Shown here in pieces: positions 1 through 6,928 of a stretch of 39,003 nt of DNA. The stretch covers positions 1-39,003 of the forward strand of contig JACNJR010000041.1 of assembly GCA_014382495.1 (NCBI GenBank). The letters are read 5' to 3'. The position numbers and the translations under genes are program-made. Below the pieces are notes generated by a model. That model saw only the letters and a program-made list of their open reading frames with translations, had not been told where the DNA came from and did not search any database. The DNA comes from Candidatus Cloacimonadota bacterium (GTDB lineage Bacteria; Cloacimonadota; Cloacimonadia; JGIOTU-2). Each line of letters opens with the position of its first letter. The first letter of the stretch is position 1.

Positions 1-416
1 CAAAACTTCCGAAAGGAACGAAAATTCCTTGGAATACTTATCGTGGGAATTATCAAAGAACTGGATTTTATGGCGATAATATCATAACAAATATTGACCC
101 AAATTTCGTTCAAAATCAGAATTTTTATCTTTATCAAAATTACCCAAATCCCTGTAATTCATTTACAAATATTTCATTTTATACTTCAAAAAGTTTAGAT
201 AATCCAATTATAAAAATATTTAATATAAAGGGACAACTTGTAAAACAATTAAAAATTCAATCCCCAATTAAATTGGGGACAAAATTAAAAATTAACAAAG
301 TAATTTGGGATGGGACTGATAAAAATAATGAATCCGTTGCTTCTGGAATTTATTTCTATAAATTATTTTCTAATAACTATTGCAGTTCTGTAAAAAAATT
401 GCTTTTGTTAAAATAA
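1..416 (+). CDS. C-terminal fragment of a secreted protein with a type A sorting-like (FlgD-Ig-like) domain
   Basis: The frame beginning at base 3 is open from the window edge to a TAA ending at 416; the ORF track missed it because the start lies outside the window. The roughly 137 visible residues contain the pattern NYPNPCNSFT, then IKIFNIKGQLVK, VIWDGTD and ASGIYFYKL. This is the usual layout of C-terminal type IX secretion sorting / FlgD-like Ig domains in FCB-group bacteria. By family knowledge such a domain is the export and anchoring signal of a larger surface or secreted protein, whose function cannot be read here. A 36-bp in-frame insertion-like repeat (separate entry) interrupts the domain just before VIWDG. 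The gene is convergent with the MATE gene, with only 7 bp between the two stops. Domain assignment is good; the identity of the full protein is unknown. Confidence 0.8.
   Translation, partial: KLPKGTKIPWNTYRGNYQRTGFYGDNIITNIDPNFVQNQNFYLYQNYPNPCNSFTNISFYTSKSLDNPIIKIFNIKGQLVKQLKIQSPIKLGTKLKINKVIWDGTDKNNESVASGIYFYKLFSNNYCSSVKKLLLLK
247..293. repeat. 19-bp palindrome flanked by 11-bp direct repeats, inside a reading frame
   Basis: A perfect inverted repeat, TCCCCAATT-A-AATTGGGGA (261-279), is bordered by CAA on both sides and by two identical copies of AATTAAAAATT (247-257 and 283-293). The repeat period is exactly 36 bp, so the extra segment adds 12 codons without a frameshift and gives a duplicated Leu-Lys-Ile at protein level. 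The arrangement looks like a tiny palindromic insertion with a target-site-like duplication, but it could also be local slippage around a hairpin. Confidence 0.75.
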
Positions 417-423
417 CTTTTGA

Positions 424-1764
424 TTATTTTTTTAGAAGAATCAGATGTTTTTTCAAAGCAAAATGTGCGATAATTCCCGCGAGACAATATGCTAATGCAA
501 TCCCAGAAAATATTCCTTTGATTCCGAAAAAATGAGAGCCGAGATAAGCAAACGGAATGCAGAAAACAAACATTTGCATAATTACCAAACCGGCCGCCTG
601 AAACGGCTTATGGAAAACATTCAAAGATGTATTGCTAATCAATAAAATTCCCTGAAATCCATAACTAATTGGCACGATTGATAAATAGAAAACAATTGTC
701 TCAATCACAATCGAATCTTTGTTGAAAATGCCTGCAATTGAACGAGAAAAAAGTAAGAGAATTATGAAAATTAACGCTCCGGTAATAATTGAAAAATTTT
801 CACTTAGAACAATTCCACGCTCGATTCTGTGAATTTTCTTTGCTCCAAGATTTTGCCCAATGAATGGTCCGAAGACGGCTGCCAAAGACCTAACAACTGC
901 CAAAGCAAAGAATTGTATTCTCGAAGCAACTCCAAAACCTGCGACATATTTCAGTCCGTATTTTGCGATTATGCTTGTAATTATTCCAATTGTAATGGGC
1001 GTAATGACTCGTGCGCCTGCAATCGGAAGCCCGATAAACAAAATTGATTTCCACGATTGGAATATTTCTTTGAGTTTAGTGAATTTGAAATTTATCATTT
1101 TTTCGCGGTGGTAAATAATCCATAATGCCACCAAGAATGTGATGAAACGAGCAATTACAGTTGCAATTGCAGCGCCTTTTATTCCCAAATTTGGAAATGG
1201 TCCTAAACCAAAAATCAGAAGTGGATCCATTATCGAATTCACTGTTACTGCTACTAACATAATTATGGTTGGCGTTATTGTATCTCCCGTTGCCCTGATT
1301 GCGTTGTTTGCGATCATCGGCACGACAACAAATGGCATTCCAGCATACCAAATTGTCATATATTCTTTTATCAATGGAACAATTTCCGGCGTTGCACCGA
1401 GTGCTTTGAATAAAATTTCAATCGTAAAGAAACCGATAATGACAAACGACACAACAATCAGAAAAGCGAGAATCAGCCCGTCAGTTGTAATGCGTTGAAC
1501 TTTGTGATGATCGCCTTCTCCGATAGCGATGGAGACGAGCGCTGAGACACCAATTCCAATTCCCAAAGCGATACTGATAATTACGAGAATAACTGGAAAT
1601 GTGAAACTCAGCGCAGCAAGTTCGTTTGTGCCAAGTTTTCCGACAAAATAAGTATCCACGAGATTAAACGCAACCATACTCACAAAACCTAAAATCATTG
1701 GAGCGGTTAATTTAATTAGAGTTTTGGCAATAGAACCGTCTGTCAATTTGGCACTTTTTTTCAT
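424..1764 (-). CDS. MATE family multidrug/Na+ antiporter-like efflux protein
   Basis: The 446-residue product has about twelve hydrophobic segments in two similar halves, as expected for the MATE (NorM/DinF) family of inner-membrane cation-coupled exporters. The N-terminal half has the family pattern TLIKLTAPMILG...VDTYFVGKLGTNELAALSF, and the matching second-half segment (FIGLPIAGARVITPITIG) is also present. Length is typical (about 440-470). The ATG at 1764 is preceded only by a weak A-rich ribosome site. Export of drugs or metabolites is inferred from the family; the substrate cannot be told. It lies downstream of the cold-shock gene but is separated from it by a terminator, so it probably has its own promoter, which I could not place. 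Confidence 0.9.
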   Translation of the reverse strand: MKKSAKLTDGSIAKTLIKLTAPMILGFVSMVAFNLVDTYFVGKLGTNELAALSFTFPVILVIISIALGIGIGVSALVSIAIGEGDHHKVQRITTDGLILAFLIVVSFVIIGFFTIEILFKALGATPEIVPLIKEYMTIWYAGMPFVVVPMIANNAIRATGDTITPTIIMLVAVTVNSIMDPLLIFGLGPFPNLGIKGAAIATVIARFITFLVALWIIYHREKMINFKFTKLKEIFQSWKSILFIGLPIAGARVITPITIGIITSIIAKYGLKYVAGFGVASRIQFFALAVVRSLAAVFGPFIGQNLGAKKIHRIERGIVLSENFSIITGALIFIILLLFSRSIAGIFNKDSIVIETIVFYLSIVPISYGFQGILLISNTSLNVFHKPFQAAGLVIMQMFVFCIPFAYLGSHFFGIKGIFSGIALAYCLAGIIAHFALKKHLILLKK

Positions 1765-1803
1765 ATATTTTTCTTATTAAAATTCTGTAATTTTGATTAA
1801 TTC

Positions 1804-1842
1804 AAAAAATAATGCGATGCACAAATAAATGTACACCGCATT
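1804..1842 (-). terminator. Rho-independent terminator of the cold-shock gene
   Basis: On the minus strand a 12-bp stem (1831-1842 pairing with 1811-1822, two G-T wobbles) with an 8-nt loop is followed by a T-run (the A-run at 1804-1809 on the plus strand). It starts about 20 bp after the csp stop codon. A T-run on the plus-strand side (1841-1847) means it could also work in reverse, although no plus-strand gene ends here. Confidence 0.8.
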
Positions 1843-1863
1843 TTTTTAATCGTACCTTCAAGC

Positions 1864-2076
1864 TTATAATTTAACTACATCTTGTGCTTGTGGACCTTTA
1901 TCGCCCTGAGTAACTGTGAAACTAACTTTTTGTCCTTCGTCCAAAGTTTTATATTCGTTCTCACCTTGAATCGATGAAAAATGGACAAAAACATCGTCAC
2001 CATCTTCTCTTTCAATAAATCCAAACCCTTTAGTAGAGTTGAACCACTTGACAGTACCTGTTTCAGTTTTAGCCAT
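1864..2076 (-). CDS. csp: CspA-family cold-shock protein
   Basis: A 70-residue single cold-shock domain covers the whole protein. The nucleic-acid-binding motifs RNP1 (KGFGFI, about residues 16-21) and RNP2 (VFVHF, about 29-33) are intact, and the family start [15 protein letters not shown] is clear. These small OB-fold proteins bind single-stranded RNA/DNA and act as RNA chaperones or antiterminators. A very strong ribosome site (AAAGGAGG) precedes the ATG. The gene stands alone: about 265 bp of non-coding DNA lies upstream and a terminator downstream. The SD region can pair with an upstream segment (separate entry), which may affect translation. Confidence 0.95.
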   Translation of the reverse strand: MAKTETGTVKWFNSTKGFGFIEREDGDDVFVHFSSIQGENEYKTLDEGQKVSFTVTQGDKGPQAQDVVKL

Positions 2077-2079
2077 CTA

Positions 2080-2114
2080 CTGAAACCTCCTTTATATTAA
2101 TACTGTTGGTTCAG
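2080..2114 (-). promoter_or_regulatory. Possible SD-sequestering hairpin in the csp leader
   Basis: On the minus strand CTGAACC (2114-2108) can pair with GGTTTCAG (2087-2080) with one bulged base, enclosing a 20-nt loop that carries most of the AAAGGAGG ribosome site; the last two G of the site lie in the stem. Cold-shock mRNAs in other bacteria have structured leaders, so a role in temperature-dependent translation is possible. This was seen by eye only; stability was not computed. Confidence 0.35.
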
Positions 2115-2290
2115 ACAATTCTAAACAACTTCAAGAAAAATTTTTCAGTTAATTCAGAACGATCTCCAACATAAGTGCAGATTTTTGTCGATGGTTTTTT
2201 CTTGTCAATAAAAAAATGAAATTTATACAAAATTTATTTGAAAATATTATTGTAACTGCGAATTGTTTTTATGTATATGTGAAATTTTTA
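2115..2290. other. Intergenic region between csp and tRNA-Lys
   Basis: No open frame of convincing composition is present. It should hold the csp promoter and a leader of up to about 260 nt on the minus strand. A TTGACA lies on the minus strand at 2208-2203, but no good -10 box follows at normal spacing, so I do not call that promoter. No known riboswitch or small RNA was recognised. Confidence 0.4.
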
Positions 2291-2320
2291 TTGACATTGA
2301 TACGCAGAATATTTTTTGAT
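2291..2320 (+). promoter_or_regulatory. Candidate promoter of tRNA-Lys
   Basis: A perfect TTGACA (2291-2296) is followed after 18 bp by TTTGAT (2315-2320), a weak -10 box. The tRNA begins 21 bp further on. The -35 is convincing, the -10 is not. Confidence 0.3.
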
Positions 2321-2341
2321 AGCTTTTTATAGTTGAGACAT

Positions 2342-2417
<76 letters not shown>

Positions 2418-2421
2418 TTTT

Positions 2422-4149
2422 TTAATTTACTGCCACAACTCGATAGAATTTCTTTTCATAACTTGCAGAATCAGTCCAAGAAGTTCCCACTGTTACTTCA
2501 GCTTCCAAATTTGTGAAATCACCATTTGGATTTGTATCGGAATATACTTTATACGAAGTTGCATTCTCTACAGAATTCCAAGAAATTGTCACAGAAGTTC
2601 CAGTCACATTTATTTGGATGTTTTGTGGAATTTGAGGATTTATTACGCTTTCAGAAATATCATCCGCATCCTTCGGTTCAACTTTGAAGTTATCATACGA
2701 ATAATCAACAATGCCGGTAACATCATAATTTGTTCCCAAGGTAGGTGAAAACGCAAACATCAAATCATCAATGCGGCAACTTCCGCTGTCATCATCAATT
2801 TCCCACTCGCCCCAACCCAAATTTGTATCTGTGCATTCTGCATTTTCTACTTTAACTAAAACACCTTCATACATCTCTTGGTTTACTTGATAAGTTGTGA
2901 TTGTCACGGCATTTGGCAATTCATTTCCAATAGAATTTACCACATATTGGGTAATCGTTATTAATTCCGTTTTGTCGTAATATTCTGCAACTTCACCTAA
3001 AACTGTAATTTCATCACCAATATTTGGATTATTTGGATTATTTGAATTATCATAAATATAAATTCCATTCCAAGCACCAACTCCATCTTGAATGAAATAA
3101 CCGGTTGAAAAAGTTCCCGTTACAATGCCGGTCAGTTCCACATTTTGCCCTTCATATTCCGAAGAATTTTGCTGAATATCAGAAATAGTTAAAGTAGGAC
3201 TACCTCCCGAAATACTGATAAAATCTGCATAAACCGGCAGATGGTCAGAGGCGTTATAAAGTGCATCGGCAATTTCAGCAGAGACAGCGGAATTGTAACC
3301 ATCGTTAATGCTGTCATTGAAGTGATTTCCGTCATTTCCAAATGGTGTTAAACTATTTGCGACATATTCGATTCCTTCACTATTATCTAAATTATACGAA
3401 GTGAAAATCATATCAAATCTATCATCTAAACCGCCGCCAGCGCCGCCGCCAAATGCACCTGTTCTTGTAGATTGTGTGTGAACGGAAACATATGTTGCAG
3501 AATTGTGCCAATTTCCAATTTGGTCACATAAATCTTCTGCTCTGCCGTCATTATCTGTTTCATCTGCGATAAATTTCTGATAGGCAGATTCTGAACTTGT
3601 ATAGATATTCATATCGCCGACAATAATAAATTCCGTTCCAGCGGTAAGTGCGTTCAGATGGGCGCGTAAAATCGTAACCTCTTCCAATCTTTTGTCTTCG
3701 TTTTCCTCGCCTTCCGATGCTTTCAAGTGGCAACTGTAAAATCTGATTTCATTGCCGTCAATTTGCATAATATATTCTGAAATTTCGCGACGCGGCGTCT
3801 CAATTTCATTTTGACTTATCAAAGTCGCAATCGAATTTTTATAGTAAAGAATGTTATCCATATCAAAACCATTCACAAAATTAGCGCGGGAATATACAGA
3901 GCCATTACTATTCAATTCATTCAATATCATATCTACGCCGGATTCACTTTCCATCTCTTGCATCAATAAAATATCGGGTTGGGTTTCTGTAAAAATAGTG
4001 CCAAAATCATTCAATCTGCCGACACCATTCTGACTCGGAAAATAGAGAGCATTGTATGTCATTACTCTGAAATTTGTGTCTGCAAAAAGCGATGAAAGCA
4101 AGATATAGAATAAGAAAAAAGTAAAAGTAATTCTCATCATTTTTTTCAT
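2422..4149 (-). CDS. Secreted endonuclease/exonuclease/phosphatase (DNase I-fold) protein with OB-fold and FN3-like domains
   Basis: The 575-residue protein starts with a signal peptide (about 1-23). Residues about 27-310 match the endonuclease/exonuclease/phosphatase fold: RVMTYNALYF (Asn33), LLMQEMES (metal-binding Glu near 65), IVGDMNIY and the terminal ASDHLPVYADF with the catalytic Asp-His pair. An OB-fold-like domain follows (ISDIQQNSSEYEGQNVELTGIV...IGDEITVLGEV), of the kind that accompanies extracellular nucleases. The last roughly 80 residues are fibronectin type III-like (SVENATSYKVYSDTNPNG). The likely role is extracellular nucleic acid degradation, but phosphodiesterase action on other substrates is possible. 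No C-terminal sorting signal is seen, so it is probably periplasmic or released. GAAAGGAAA precedes the ATG and a promoter candidate lies upstream. Confidence 0.85.
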   Translation of the reverse strand: MKKMMRITFTFFLFYILLSSLFADTNFRVMTYNALYFPSQNGVGRLNDFGTIFTETQPDILLMQEMESESGVDMILNELNSNGSVYSRANFVNGFDMDNILYYKNSIATLISQNEIETPRREISEYIMQIDGNEIRFYSCHLKASEGEENEDKRLEEVTILRAHLNALTAGTEFIIVGDMNIYTSSESAYQKFIADETDNDGRAEDLCDQIGNWHNSATYVSVHTQSTRTGAFGGGAGGGLDDRFDMIFTSYNLDNSEGIEYVANSLTPFGNDGNHFNDSINDGYNSAVSAEIADALYNASDHLPVYADFISISGGSPTLTISDIQQNSSEYEGQNVELTGIVTGTFSTGYFIQDGVGAWNGIYIYDNSNNPNNPNIGDEITVLGEVAEYYDKTELITITQYVVNSIGNELPNAVTITTYQVNQEMYEGVLVKVENAECTDTNLGWGEWEIDDDSGSCRIDDLMFAFSPTLGTNYDVTGIVDYSYDNFKVEPKDADDISESVINPQIPQNIQINVTGTSVTISWNSVENATSYKVYSDTNPNGDFTNLEAEVTVGTSWTDSASYEKKFYRVVAVN

Positions 4150-4184
4150 AATAATTTTAGATTTCCTTTCTATTTATGAAATTG

Positions 4185-4213
4185 AATGTAGAAATATTTC
4201 GTAATTTTGTCAA
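4185..4213 (-). promoter_or_regulatory. Candidate promoter of the secreted nuclease
   Basis: On the minus strand a perfect TTGACA (4213-4208) is followed after 17 bp by TACATT (4190-4185). The expected transcript start leaves a leader of about 30 nt before the ATG at 4149, with the ribosome site inside it. This suggests the nuclease is transcribed separately from the hyp pair upstream. Confidence 0.45.
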
Positions 4214-4227
4214 GATATTTGTGTTAG

Positions 4228-4956
4228 TTAATCAAAAATTTTAGGGATAATTTTTTCTAAATCCTCAGCAAATTCGGTTTTGTAAAGTTTGTCTATATTC
4301 CCAATTGCGTTTTCCAAATTTTTATCGAAATAGATTTCACCTAAAAATGGCAATTGATATTTTTCTACTTGAATTTTTATTGATGAGTTTTCAGAAAATT
4401 TCATATTTTCGATAATTCCAATGATTGGCATCTTCAATTCTAGAAGGAGATTGATTGATTTTTTCACGATTTCAAAAGCGAGTTTTGACGGAGTTGAAAT
4501 CATAATAAATTTCACTCTTTTCATAGTTCTGATGATATCTAAAGTTGTGTCGCCGATTCCTGGCGGCATATCGATAATCAGGAAATCAAGAGAACCCCAT
4601 TGAGTTATCGCAAGCAGTTCTATGATTGCATTTGAAATATCAATTCCTCGTAATGGTGCAGGATTTTCACCAGCAAAACTGATGATAGACATAAATTTTA
4701 TTCCGAAATATTTTGATGGAATAATGCCTTTGTCTTCTTTCGGAAAATCATAATTTCTTATTCCTAAAATTATATGAGTTGAAGGACCGGAAAAATCCAA
4801 ATCAAGCAGTCCAACTTTATGACCTTTTTTTGCCAAACTTGCTGCAAGAGTGGCAGATACAGAGCTTTTCCCAATTCCGCCTTTTCCGCCAGAAATTGCA
4901 ATTATTTTTCTGATATTTTTTAATCTTTTATCAATAACTTCAATTCGCGTGTCCAT
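4228..4956 (-). CDS. Mrp/MinD-type P-loop ATPase, probable archaeal-style HypB for hydrogenase nickel insertion
   Basis: The 242-residue SIMIBI-class ATPase has the deviant Walker A GGKGGIGKS (residues 23-31), the switch segment LLDLDFSGPS (50-59) and Walker B-like FLIIDMPPGIGDTT. General annotation would be Mrp/ApbC iron-sulfur carrier, but the protein contains no cysteine at all and lacks the C-terminal CxxC those carriers use to hold the cluster. It starts 3 bp after the hypA stop, with its AAGGAG ribosome site inside the end of hypA. In Thermococcales (family knowledge) a cysteine-poor Mrp/MinD ATPase replaces the GTPase HypB and works with HypA to deliver nickel to [NiFe] hydrogenase. 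The neighbour has the matching HypA subtype. ATPase class is certain; the HypB role is strongly suggested by context but unproven. No hydrogenase subunit lies in the window. Confidence 0.85.
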   Translation of the reverse strand: MDTRIEVIDKRLKNIRKIIAISGGKGGIGKSSVSATLAASLAKKGHKVGLLDLDFSGPSTHIILGIRNYDFPKEDKGIIPSKYFGIKFMSIISFAGENPAPLRGIDISNAIIELLAITQWGSLDFLIIDMPPGIGDTTLDIIRTMKRVKFIMISTPSKLAFEIVKKSINLLLELKMPIIGIIENMKFSENSSIKIQVEKYQLPFLGEIYFDKNLENAIGNIDKLYKTEFAEDLEKIIPKIFD

Positions 4957-4959
4957 AAT

Positions 4960-5373
4960 TTATCGCTCTCCTTCAACCGCATCCAGCCAGATTCCTCTCC
5001 CAATTTTTATCTCAAAATCTGGGCTTTTGCATTTTGGGCATCTGAGATAAATATGGGCAGTTTCGGGAATGAAATGTATCGATTCTGTCTCATCTTCATC
5101 AAGATTTTTTCTTGCATTTTCGAAGAGCCATTCATTTTTGCAAACGCGACATTTCAGAATTGCTTTCTCGGTTTCTATTTCTATATCGGCATTTCCAAGA
5201 ATTTCTTGTTGCGGCTGAATAACTTCTTTAAGAGCGAAATTGAAAATTTCTTCATCAATTGTCTGAAGTTCTCCAATTTTTATTACGATTTTAGTAATTT
5301 TTTTTAGATTTTCTTTTTCAGCAACTTTTAATGCTGAAGTTACAACTGCATCTGCCAGTGCCCATTCGTGCAT
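4960..5373 (-). CDS. hypA: HypA nickel-delivery protein, Thermococcales-like long form
   Basis: The 137-residue protein begins MHE, whose His2 and Glu3 belong to the nickel site in HypA proteins, and continues with GELQTIDEEIFNFALKE, typical of the family. A zinc-binding domain has C75xxC78 and C112xxC115. The 33-residue gap between the two CxxC pairs, carrying IHFIPETAH, is far longer than the roughly 12 residues of ordinary bacterial HypA and resembles my recollection of archaeal Thermococcus HypA, which also begins MHEWALAD. HypA docks on the hydrogenase large subunit and brings nickel with HypB. The ATG has a good AAGGAGT site. It is divergent from the lipoprotein gene; the 167-bp spacer holds a minus-strand TTGACA (5432-5427) but only weak -10 boxes. 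Confidence 0.9.
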   Translation of the reverse strand: MHEWALADAVVTSALKVAEKENLKKITKIVIKIGELQTIDEEIFNFALKEVIQPQQEILGNADIEIETEKAILKCRVCKNEWLFENARKNLDEDETESIHFIPETAHIYLRCPKCKSPDFEIKIGRGIWLDAVEGER

Positions 5374-5477
5374 AGTTTACTCCTTATTTTATTATAATTT
5401 TGTTAAAATTAATAAATTAATTTTTCTGTCAATATTTTTAGAATTTGCTTGAAATTTCAAAAATCCATTTGAAAAAT

Positions 5478-5504
5478 TTGACAAATAATATTTCTCTTTA
5501 AAAT
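5478..5504 (+). promoter_or_regulatory. Candidate promoter of the plus-strand lipoprotein gene
   Basis: A perfect TTGACA (5478-5483) is followed by TAAAAT (5499-5504) at a short 15-bp spacing; at the normal 17 bp the hexamer is AAATTT. The position, 37 bp before the start codon, is reasonable. Confidence 0.3.
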
Positions 5505-5540
5505 TTTAAGAAAAAATTCAATATTTGAAAGGAGAAAGTT

Positions 5541-6374
5541 ATGAAAGTTTTATTTTTCTCATCTATTGCTTGTTTAGCTCTTATCTTTTCTTGTGCAAAA
5601 CAGAACGGAAATGAGCAAAATATTTATTCAGCATCAGATTTCTGGAATGATGAATATTTTCACCAAACAAATGTCGTCACACCCGAAGCAGAAGATAGCA
5701 CGATAAAAGCAAAAATTGATGGCAAATGGCAAGAATTTACACTTTTAGAATTCCCAGAAAAATTTATGAAATGGAATGTCGAAAGACGCCTCGAATCTGT
5801 GGCAGGTTTTAGAGAGATGAAACCGCCAAGGTGGGCAGGACCGCATAATGGCATTGTCGCTTCGTATGGATTCAAACGAGGGGATTCAAACTTCAAATTG
5901 AATAATGCTGTAAAGGGAATGGGATTTCTTCCCAAAAAAGAAAAAATCAAGGAAATTATCAAACTTCTCGAAGATACTATGGATATTCCGTTTTCGAAAA
6001 AATTAGACCAGTTGGATGATTTCTATCATAATGTGGATTCATTGTTTGATTTGAATAAGCAAATTTCGTTGGAACTTTATTCGGTTCCTAAATTTGAAAC
6101 CCAGACATTTCTCAATCAGATGACAAATCCGATTTCCACAATTGTCTTTCTGGATATTCCTTCATTCAAACTGAAAACAATTGTGCAATTATTGCATCCA
6201 GACGACCCCAAATTGACGGAATATGAGAAAGATATAGTGAAATATATCAATCTTATTCACAGTTATTTTCACGGAAAATTTCCGAAAGATTATATTGCAG
6301 TAATTTATTATGTTGTAGAAATTTATGACAATTCACCTGGCAGAATGGATGCAATGGGAAGAAGAATTCCGTAA
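5541..6374 (+). CDS. Lipoprotein of unknown function
   Basis: I do not recognise this 277-residue protein. It has a lipoprotein signal: a hydrophobic start ending LALIFSC with the lipid-modified Cys at residue 18, followed by Lys and Gln, so outer-membrane sorting is likely. The rest is soluble, mixed and moderately charged, with a Trp- and Pro-rich stretch near residues 88-115 (FREMKPPRWAGPHNG) and then predicted helical segments. No catalytic motif stands out. A strong AAAGGAG ribosome site lies 7 bp before the ATG. It is the first gene of a four-gene plus-strand island; 71 bp separate it from the OsmC gene, which has its own candidate promoter. Gene reality is near certain, function open. 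Confidence 0.85.
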   Translation: MKVLFFSSIACLALIFSCAKQNGNEQNIYSASDFWNDEYFHQTNVVTPEAEDSTIKAKIDGKWQEFTLLEFPEKFMKWNVERRLESVAGFREMKPPRWAGPHNGIVASYGFKRGDSNFKLNNAVKGMGFLPKKEKIKEIIKLLEDTMDIPFSKKLDQLDDFYHNVDSLFDLNKQISLELYSVPKFETQTFLNQMTNPISTIVFLDIPSFKLKTIVQLLHPDDPKLTEYEKDIVKYINLIHSYFHGKFPKDYIAVIYYVVEIYDNSPGRMDAMGRRIP

Positions 6375-6401
6375 AAAATTTAGCAAAAATTTAAATAAAA
6401 T

Positions 6402-6430
6402 TTGACAAGGATAATTTCAGACACCTTAAT
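6402..6430 (+). promoter_or_regulatory. Candidate promoter of the OsmC-family gene
   Basis: TTGACA (6402-6407), a 17-bp spacer and CTTAAT (6425-6430). The predicted start leaves a leader of only about 9 nt, and no SD-like sequence precedes the ATG at 6446, so the mRNA would be nearly leaderless. Confidence 0.4.
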
Positions 6431-6445
6431 GTTGTCCATAAAAAT

Positions 6446-6853
6446 ATGAAAGCAGAAGTCAAATATATCGACAATTTACAATTCAGTGCCGTTGCAGATT
6501 CCAACCATAGTATCATACTTGATGCGGATAAAAATTTAAGTTTAGATCAAGGTTCTAGGCCAAAAGAACTGCTTTTAATGGGGCTCGCCGGTTGCACCGC
6601 AATGGATGTTGTCTCAATTCTCAAAAAGATGAGAGTTGAATTTCGAGATTTTTCAGTTACCGCAGAAGCAGAAAATTCGGATGAACATCCAAAAGTTTTT
6701 ACTTCAATCTCAATCAAATATTTCATATCTGGAAATGTCGGAGAAGAAAAATTGGAAAAAGCAATTGAACTTTCTCAAACTCGCTATTGCGGAGTTTCTG
6801 TAATGCTAAAAAAAGCAGCTCCGATAACTTATTCATATGAAATAAAAAAGTAA
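6446..6853 (+). CDS. OsmC/YhfA-family protein
   Basis: The 135-residue protein covers the whole OsmC-like fold. The family motif LLMGLAGCTAMDVVSILKKM places the first redox Cys at residue 50, and the second is Cys115 in TRYCGVSVML. The layout fits the small YhfA-like subgroup rather than the classical osmotically induced OsmC. Members with both cysteines reduce organic hydroperoxides with thiol cofactors, so a peroxide-defence role is likely, though many YhfA-like members are uncharacterised. No ribosome site is visible upstream. It lies between the unknown lipoprotein and the response regulator, each with its own promoter candidate, so operon membership is doubtful. Confidence 0.9.
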   Translation: MKAEVKYIDNLQFSAVADSNHSIILDADKNLSLDQGSRPKELLLMGLAGCTAMDVVSILKKMRVEFRDFSVTAEAENSDEHPKVFTSISIKYFISGNVGEEKLEKAIELSQTRYCGVSVMLKKAAPITYSYEIKK

Positions 6854-6857
6854 AATT

Positions 6858-6886
6858 TTGACATTAATGATTGATTCCAATAAATT
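6858..6886 (+). promoter_or_regulatory. Candidate promoter of the response-regulator gene
   Basis: TTGACA (6858-6863), a 17-bp spacer and TAAATT (6881-6886) form the best sigma70-like promoter in the window. It starts 4 bp after the OsmC stop codon and leaves a leader of about 35 nt with an AAGGTGAG site. Confidence 0.5.
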
Positions 6887-6928
6887 ATTTCCGTCCTTAA
6901 AAAGTAAGGTGAGAAATTTTTCTTTCAT

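Noticed and set aside
1139-1498. 119-residue plus-strand ORF opposite the MATE gene
   Set aside because: Antisense shadow of a well-recognised membrane protein; hydrophobicity comes from the complementary strand.
2080-2340. Known riboswitch upstream of csp
   Set aside because: No conserved riboswitch core was recognised; only a simple possible SD-masking hairpin.
4228-4956. Annotation as Mrp/ApbC iron-sulfur cluster carrier
   Set aside because: The protein has no cysteine, and the gene is coupled to an archaeal-like hypA.
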